DNA of 46,554 bases from Phenylobacterium sp. (lineage in GTDB: Bacteria; Pseudomonadota; Alphaproteobacteria; Caulobacterales; Caulobacteraceae): assembly GCF_024508875.1 (NCBI RefSeq), contig NZ_JANINU010000073.1, positions 1 through 46,554 on the forward strand, in the 5' to 3' direction. The notes under the pieces are model-generated. The model was not told the DNA's origin and did no database searches. It saw only the letters and a list, made by a program, of their open reading frames with translations. Of the stretch, positions 41,305 through 46,554 are shown in pieces; positions within the stretch are counted from its first letter, which is position 1, and each line of letters opens with the position of its first letter. Position numbers and translations under genes: made by a program.

Positions 41305-43707
41305 CTAAGCCACCGCCGCCGCGTCGCCCGGCGCCTCGCCGTCCACCGCCGCCTGCAGCGCCTCGTAGAGCCGGGCCGCCTCGATCGGCTTGGCCACGAA
41401 GGCGTCCATCCCCGACTGCAGGTACTCGGCGATCTGGTGCGACATGGCGTTGGCGGTCAGCGCCACGATGGGCGTCCGCGCCCGCCCTTCCGAGCGCTCG
41501 CGCGTGCGGATAAGGGCCGTGGCCGTCGGCCCGTCCATCACCGGCATCTGCACGTCCATCAGGATCACGTCCCACGGCTCGCGTTCCCAGGCCTCCAGCG
41601 CCTCGCGCCCGTCCGCCACCATGACCGGATCGATGCCGATCTGGCCCAGCAGGGTCTTCAGCACCAACTGGTTCATGGCGTTGTCCTCGGCCGCGAGCAC
41701 GCGCACCGGGCGCGTGTCGGCCGGCTTCGCCTTCGCCCTGGCCTTGCGGGACGCCTTCTGCTTCGGCGCGGAGGCGGCCACGCGCTTCAGCGGCAGGACC
41801 GCGGTGAAGGTCGAGCCCATCCCCGGCGCGCTGGTCGCGCTCACCGAGCCGCCCATGGCTTCCGCCAGTTCGCGGCAGATCGCCAGCCCGAGGCCCGTGC
41901 CCCCGAACTTGCGCGTCGTCGAGGCGTCGGCTTGGGCGAACTTGCGGAACAGCCCGGCGAGCTGGAAGGCGGTCATGCCGATGCCGCTGTCGAACACCGT
42001 CAGCGACAGGGCCTCGTCCTGCCGCCCGATCCGCACCTTCACCCCGCCCTTCTCGGTGAACTTCAGGGCGTTGGACACCAGGTTCCAGAGGATCTGGCGC
42101 ACCCGCACCTGGTCGCCCTCGTAGACTCCGCGCGCCGCCTTATCGACGCTGAACTCGAACGCCAGCCCCTTGGTCTCGGCGATGGCTTGGAACGTCGCGT
42201 GGACCGTCTTCGCCACCTCGTCGATGTCGAACTGCGCGGTCTCCAGGTCCAGCTTGCCGGCCTCGATCTTCGACAGGTCCAGCACGTCGTTGAGGATGGT
42301 CAGCAGGCTCTCGCCCGACTGGCGGATCACCTCGATGCGTTCGCGCTGCACGGGCGAGAGCGCATCGTCCGCCGCCATCGCCTGCGCCATCCCCAGCACG
42401 CCGTTCAGGGGCGTGCGGATCTCGTGGCTCATGGTGGCCAGGAAGGCGCTCTTGGCCTGGTTCGCCGCCTCGGCCTCTTCCTTCGCCTGCACCAGCGCCT
42501 GCTCGGCCGCCTTCTGCTTGGTGATGTTGCGCAGGGCGCCGACCAGGCGGATCGGCTTGCCGTCGTCATTCACCACCAACTTGGCCGTGCCTTCGGCCCA
42601 GACCTCGCGGCCGTCGGCCCGGGCCATCCGGTGCTGCGGACGGTACGGGGCGCCGCTGCGTGTGTGCTCCTCCCACGCCGCCACCACACGGGGCCGATCG
42701 CGCGGGTCGACCGTGGTCCAGATGTCCTTGTGCAGGTCGTCGTAGGTCTTGGGCGGGTCGAAGAACGTGTCCTCGGCGCCCACCTTGAACAGCTCGCGCC
42801 GCACGTAGTCGACCTCGTAGACGTGCAGCTCCGCCAGCTCCAGCGCCACCCGCAGCCGCTGCTCCGACCGCTCCGTGCTCTCCAGGGCCTCGACGATCTC
42901 GGTGATGTCGTACGAGCTGAGGATCAGCCCGGCCACCTGGCCATCGGCATCCAGCCAGGGCGCCATTTCGACCTTCGCCCAGCCCGGACTGCCGTCCGCC
43001 TTCGGGAACGGCACGCGCGCGATCGAGCGGCTGTGCCCGTCCATGCAGAAGAAGATCCCCTGCCGCCACGGCTCGAACACGTCGGGTCGCAGCTCGAACA
43101 GCGTCCGGCCGATGATCTCTTCGCCTTCCAGCCCGCGCGCCTTGATCCAGCCGGGGCTGGCGTATTGCACGCGCGCCTCGCGATCGGTGAGCACCACGGA
43201 GACCGGCATGGCGTCGACGATGGCGGTCATCGTGCGCTCGGCGCCGGCCTGCCGGCGCGCGGCGTCCACCCGCGCCCACTCGTCGGCCACGAAGTCCGCC
43301 AGGTCCTGCAGCCGCCGGGCCAGGGCGCCGTCGTACGGCCGCGGCTCCAGGCCCATCACCGACAGCGCGCCCGGTGTCGTGCCGTCCGCCAGCCGGATCG
43401 GCGCGCCGGCGTAGAACCGTGCATAGGGCGGGCCCGTCACCGACGGCTCGTCGCGGGTGCTGGGATCCTTGGTCGCGTCCTCGATCCAGACCACCTCGCC
43501 GCGGCTGATCACTTCGCGCACCGAGCCGGAATTCACGACGGTCTCGTAGGTGCGGCTGCGCCAGAAGCCGTTTTCCAGCTTCAGCGTGATCTTGCTCTCG
43601 ACCTCGCCGAACAGGGTGCGCGCCAGCCGCGTGGCGCGGTCGAACACCGCCCGCGACCCCTCCAAACCGATCGGCGTCGTGGCGCCTTGCCCCGGCTCGC
43701 GACCCAT
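41305..43707 (-). CDS. Hybrid sensor histidine kinase (GAF-PAS-PAS-HisKA-HATPase-REC)
   Basis: An 800-residue soluble kinase. A GAF-like domain (about 20-145) and two PAS domains (about 155-275 and 285-400) sense an unknown cytoplasmic signal. His428 lies in AFLATMSHEIRTPLNGV, the ATPase has its N-box (LWNLVSNALKF near 540), DSGIG and GGTGLGL, and the receiver keeps the acidic pair, Asp718 (LMDVQMPVMDG), Thr and Lys (AKPIE). All catalytic residues are intact, unlike the relative at 28009-29772. GGAAGGA precedes the ATG. It may relay to an Hpt protein such as that at 25323. Confidence 0.93.
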   Translation of the reverse strand: MGREPGQGATTPIGLEGSRAVFDRATRLARTLFGEVESKITLKLENGFWRSRTYETVVNSGSVREVISRGEVVWIEDATKDPSTRDEPSVTGPPYARFYAGAPIRLADGTTPGALSVMGLEPRPYDGALARRLQDLADFVADEWARVDAARRQAGAERTMTAIVDAMPVSVVLTDREARVQYASPGWIKARGLEGEEIIGRTLFELRPDVFEPWRQGIFFCMDGHSRSIARVPFPKADGSPGWAKVEMAPWLDADGQVAGLILSSYDITEIVEALESTERSEQRLRVALELAELHVYEVDYVRRELFKVGAEDTFFDPPKTYDDLHKDIWTTVDPRDRPRVVAAWEEHTRSGAPYRPQHRMARADGREVWAEGTAKLVVNDDGKPIRLVGALRNITKQKAAEQALVQAKEEAEAANQAKSAFLATMSHEIRTPLNGVLGMAQAMAADDALSPVQRERIEVIRQSGESLLTILNDVLDLSKIEAGKLDLETAQFDIDEVAKTVHATFQAIAETKGLAFEFSVDKAARGVYEGDQVRVRQILWNLVSNALKFTEKGGVKVRIGRQDEALSLTVFDSGIGMTAFQLAGLFRKFAQADASTTRKFGGTGLGLAICRELAEAMGGSVSATSAPGMGSTFTAVLPLKRVAASAPKQKASRKARAKAKPADTRPVRVLAAEDNAMNQLVLKTLLGQIGIDPVMVADGREALEAWEREPWDVILMDVQMPVMDGPTATALIRTRERSEGRARTPIVALTANAMSHQIAEYLQSGMDAFVAKPIEAARLYEALQAAVDGEAPGDAAAVA

Positions 43708-43763
43708 TCCTTCCCCCCGGACCGCCTGGCTTGCGGCCCAAACTCAGGTATCGCGGGTTTCCG

Positions 43764-43778
43764 TTAAGCGGGCCTTTA
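43764..43778. promoter_or_regulatory. CtrA-box-like site upstream of the hybrid kinase
   Basis: TTAA-N7-TTTA, one base from TTAA-N7-TTAA, 57-71 bp before the kinase ATG. Its last bases overlap the end of the trmH-type gene. Confidence 0.25.
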
Positions 43779-44579
43779 AACCGGGAATTCCCGCCGCCTC
43801 GCCAGATGATGCAGGACGATGCCGCTGGTGGTCGCCACATTCAGGGAATCGAAGCCCCCCGCCATGGCGATCCGCACCCGTCGCGTGCGGGCCAGCACCG
43901 CCTCGGGCAGCCCCGGCCCCTCGGCCCCGAACAGCGCCGCCGAGCGCGGCCCGGGCGCCAGCTCGCCGATCTCGACCTCCCCCCGCGGCGAGAGCGCCAC
44001 CGTCTCGAAACCCGCCCGCTCCAGCAGGCCCACGGGGTCCTGGGTCCGGGCGAACGGCACGCTCAGCGCCGCTCCGACGCTGACGCGGATCGCCTTGCGG
44101 TACAGCGGGTCGCAGCAGGTCGGGTCCAGCAGCACCGCGTCCGCGCCGAACGCGGCGGCGTTGCGGAACACGCCGCCCATGTTGTCGTGGTTGGCAATCC
44201 CCACCAGCCCCACCACAAGCGCCCGCGCCGGCAGCCCGGCCAGCAGCGCCTCGGCGTCGCGGTCCACGCGCCGGCCGATGGCGAGGATGCCGCGGTGGAT
44301 CGGGAAGCCCACCACCGCGTCCATCGCCGCCTGCGCCGCGGCATAGACCGGCGTCTCGTCCGGCAGGTCGGCCAGCACGTCAGCCAGCCCATCCAGCCGC
44401 GCCTCGGCGACCAGCACCGAGGCGATGGCCGCCGGCTGGGCCGCCACCGCCTTCTCCAGCACCACCCGGCCCTCGGCCACGAACAGCCCCTGGCGGCCCA
44501 CCAGGTCCCGCTCGCGCACCTCGCGGTAAGGCTCCAGCCGCGGGTCGTCCGCGTCGGCGATCCGGATGACCTGCGGCAA
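43776..44579 (-). CDS. TrmH/SpoU family RNA 2'-O-methyltransferase
   Basis: A 267-residue RNA methyltransferase. A substrate-binding domain (about 1-100) is followed by the SPOUT knot domain: VGLVGIANHDNMGGVFRNAAAFGADAV near 113-139, FGAEGPGLPE near 212-221 and IAMAGGFDSLNVATTSGIVLHHLA near 231-254. Target (tRNA or rRNA) unknown; it is clearly a different paralogue from rlmB at 286. Start is a TTG 5 nt after the M13 peptidase stop, which suggests co-transcription. Confidence 0.85.
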   Translation of the reverse strand: MPQVIRIADADDPRLEPYREVRERDLVGRQGLFVAEGRVVLEKAVAAQPAAIASVLVAEARLDGLADVLADLPDETPVYAAAQAAMDAVVGFPIHRGILAIGRRVDRDAEALLAGLPARALVVGLVGIANHDNMGGVFRNAAAFGADAVLLDPTCCDPLYRKAIRVSVGAALSVPFARTQDPVGLLERAGFETVALSPRGEVEIGELAPGPRSAALFGAEGPGLPEAVLARTRRVRIAMAGGFDSLNVATTSGIVLHHLARRREFPV

Positions 44580-44584
44580 GCCCG

Positions 44585-46554
44585 CTACCAGACCTTCACG
44601 CGGTCGGCCGGCGCCAGATACAGCCTCTGCCCCGGCTTCACGTCGAAGGCCGGATACCAGGCGTCGAGGTTGCGCACCGTCAGCGCCCGCCAGGGCCCCG
44701 GCGAGTGGACGTCGGTCACCACCACGCGCCGCAGCGCCGGCTCCCGGTATTTCGCCCGGTAGTTCTGCGCCCAGCCCAGGAAGAACCGCTGGTCGGCCGT
44801 GAACCCGTCGATGACCGGCGGCTGCGCGCCCTTCAGCGACAGGCGGTAGGCGTCGTACGCCGTCGCGAGCCCCGCCACGTCGGCGATGTTCTCGCCCAGA
44901 ACCTGTTCGCCGTTGATGTGCAGTCCCGGCAGCGGCTCGTAGGCGCTGTACTGGTCGGCCAGCTTCTTGGTCTCGGCCTTGAACCGGGCCATGTCCTGCG
45001 GCGTCCACCAGTTCTTCAGGTTGCCGTTCTCGTCGAACAGCGCCCCGGTGTCGTCGAAGCCGTGGCTCACCTCGTGGCCGATGACCCCGCCGATGGCCGC
45101 ATAGTTGACCGCCGCGTCGGCGTTAGGGTCGAAGAACGTCGGCTCTAGGATCGCCGCCGGGAAGAAGATGGCGTTCTGGCTGGGCCCGAACAGCGCGTTC
45201 ACCGTCTGCGGCGTCATCACCCACTCGGCATGGTCCACCGGCTTGCCCAGCTTGGCGACGTTCCGCCGGTACTCGAACAGCACCCCGCGCCGCCAGTTGC
45301 CGTAGGCGTCGCCGCGCACGACCTCCAGGCCCGAATAGTCCCGCCACGCATCCGGATAGCCCACATAGACGTGGAAGTTGGCCAGCTTGGCCTTCGCCCG
45401 CGCCTTGGTCTGCGGCGTCATCCAGTCCAGCGCGTCGATGCGGTGGCCGAACGCCTTCAGCACGTTGTCGGCCATCTCCTGCGCCTGGGCCTTGGCGGCG
45501 GGCGGGAAATGCCGCTCGGCATAGAGCTTGCCGATCGCCTCGCCCAGCGCATTGGACGTGAAGTCCACGCCCCGCTTCCAGCGGTCGCGCAGTTGCGGCG
45601 TGCCCGACATCGCCTTGCCGTTGAACGCGAAGTGCTCGTCCACGAACGCCTTGGAGAGGTACGGCGCGCCCCGCTCGATCGTGTGGAACGCCAGGTAGTC
45701 CTTCCACGCCTGCAGCGGCTGGCCGCTCACCAGCGCCGCCTCGCGCGTGATGGCCCCCGCCTGCCACGCGCCGAACCGCGGCGTGTCCTGCAGGCCCGCC
45801 GCCGCCAGGAAGGCGGTCCAGTCGATCCCCGGCGCCTTCTTCGCCAGCTCGGCCCGCGTCCAGACGGTGTTGGACTTTGCGACGTCCGCGCTCTCGTCGA
45901 CCGAGACGTGCGCCTTGGCGATGGCCGTCTCCAGCGCCATCACCCGCTTGGCCCGCGCCTCGGGCTCGCTCACGCCGGCCAGCCTGAACATGGCCGCCAC
46001 ATGCGCCTCGAACTTGCTTCGCAGCTCCACATAGCGGGGGCTATCGCCCAGGTAGTACTCGCGGTCAGGCATCGAGAGCCCGCCCTGCATCAGGTAGGCG
46101 CGGTACTGCGATGTGTCGTCCAGGTCCTCGGCCACCCACAGGCCGAACGGCCGCTCGGTGTAGAAGTTGGTGGCGTTCAGCGCGTCGGTGTCGGCCCGGA
46201 TCGATCCGCCCAGCGCACGCGACAGGTCGGTGCGGGTCTTGATCGCGGCGATGGCGTCCAGCTCCGGCTTCAGCGGCGCGGCGCCCAGCGTCTCGATCTG
46301 CGCCTCGTCCATGAAGCTGGCGAAGAAATCTCCGATCTTGCGCGCTTCCGAGCCCTCGGGGGCGTTCGCCTTCGCCGAGTCCTCGATGATCGCCCGCGTG
46401 CGCTTGGCGGCGATCTCCTGGATCACCCCGAAGCTGGTCATGTTCGAGCGGTCGGCCGGGATCTCCGTGCGGTCCACCCACTTGCCGACGCCGTAGCGGA
46501 AGAAGTCGTCCCCGGCCGCCACCGACGTGTCCATGCCCGAGACGTCGAACCCGA
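44585..46554 (-). CDS. M13 family metallopeptidase (neprilysin/PepO type), 5' end beyond window
   Basis: At least 655 residues of a zinc endopeptidase, open at the window edge. GFDVSGMDTSVAAGDDFFRY is visible right at the edge, so only the signal peptide and a few residues are missing. Catalytic zinc motif HEVSH lies in GGVIGHEVSHGFDD, with the third ligand in ENIADVAG and a final DRVKVW, matching the family's C-terminal end. In bacteria these enzymes are mostly exported and degrade peptides in the periplasm. trmH-type gene follows within 5 nt. Confidence 0.93.
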   Translation of the reverse strand, partial: GFDVSGMDTSVAAGDDFFRYGVGKWVDRTEIPADRSNMTSFGVIQEIAAKRTRAIIEDSAKANAPEGSEARKIGDFFASFMDEAQIETLGAAPLKPELDAIAAIKTRTDLSRALGGSIRADTDALNATNFYTERPFGLWVAEDLDDTSQYRAYLMQGGLSMPDREYYLGDSPRYVELRSKFEAHVAAMFRLAGVSEPEARAKRVMALETAIAKAHVSVDESADVAKSNTVWTRAELAKKAPGIDWTAFLAAAGLQDTPRFGAWQAGAITREAALVSGQPLQAWKDYLAFHTIERGAPYLSKAFVDEHFAFNGKAMSGTPQLRDRWKRGVDFTSNALGEAIGKLYAERHFPPAAKAQAQEMADNVLKAFGHRIDALDWMTPQTKARAKAKLANFHVYVGYPDAWRDYSGLEVVRGDAYGNWRRGVLFEYRRNVAKLGKPVDHAEWVMTPQTVNALFGPSQNAIFFPAAILEPTFFDPNADAAVNYAAIGGVIGHEVSHGFDDTGALFDENGNLKNWWTPQDMARFKAETKKLADQYSAYEPLPGLHINGEQVLGENIADVAGLATAYDAYRLSLKGAQPPVIDGFTADQRFFLGWAQNYRAKYREPALRRVVVTDVHSPGPWRALTVRNLDAWYPAFDVKPGQRLYLAPADRVKVW

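Overview
The window is about 70% GC chromosomal DNA from an alphaproteobacterium, most probably a member of the Caulobacteraceae (Phenylobacterium or Caulobacter type). The grounds are two DUF2336 proteins, a stand-alone Hpt phosphotransfer protein, a PEPxxWA-type C-terminal sorting signal, GANTC (CcrM) sites and CtrA-like boxes near some promoters, many GTG/TTG starts, and alphaproteobacterial palindromic repeats between genes. The genus is inferred from gene content, not from a search. No phage, plasmid, CRISPR array or complete insertion sequence is visible. Coding density is high and most genes look like core or lineage-specific chromosomal genes.

Layout. 0-6.7 kb: tRNA-Tyr, rlmB, an orphan helix-turn-helix regulator, a PEP-CTERM protein, a TerC-family membrane protein, metG, a small lipoprotein and a DUF486 membrane protein. 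6.9-10.8 kb: a four-gene polyamine ABC importer (potFGHI) with ATGA-type overlaps, followed by a hairpin-rich stretch and tRNA-Thr(TGT). 11.3-13.7 kb: an AT-richer FkbM methyltransferase, a 61-residue ORFan, a DUF188 protein and a lipoprotein cytochrome c. 13.9-18.4 kb: a two-gene RND efflux pump with a perfect palindrome over its start codon. 18.6-23.1 kb: a class II aldolase, the selenium pair mnmH/selD (divergent) and glpK.

23.2-29.8 kb is the most unusual part. Two DUF2336 paralogues, an Hpt protein and a hybrid histidine kinase-like protein whose phospho-accepting His is replaced by Asp surround NAD kinase and a Nudix hydrolase. One DUF2336 gene and the degenerate kinase share a divergent promoter carrying three GANTC sites. 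I regard this as the best candidate for an undescribed signalling module, but it rests on neighbourhood and motifs only.

29.8-46.5 kb: a CoA-transferase, a lytic transglycosylase with a CtrA-like box, tonB with a Fur-box-like site, an acyl-CoA dehydrogenase overlapping an FAD amino-acid oxidase, hemerythrin and cinA-like genes, two tandem paralogous DUF6644-type membrane proteins, an SRPBCC protein, a LysR regulator divergent from a doxX / FMN-reductase / extradiol-dioxygenase set (probable quinone or aromatic stress response), an intact GAF-PAS-PAS hybrid histidine kinase, a second SpoU-type RNA methyltransferase and an M13 metallopeptidase cut by the window end.
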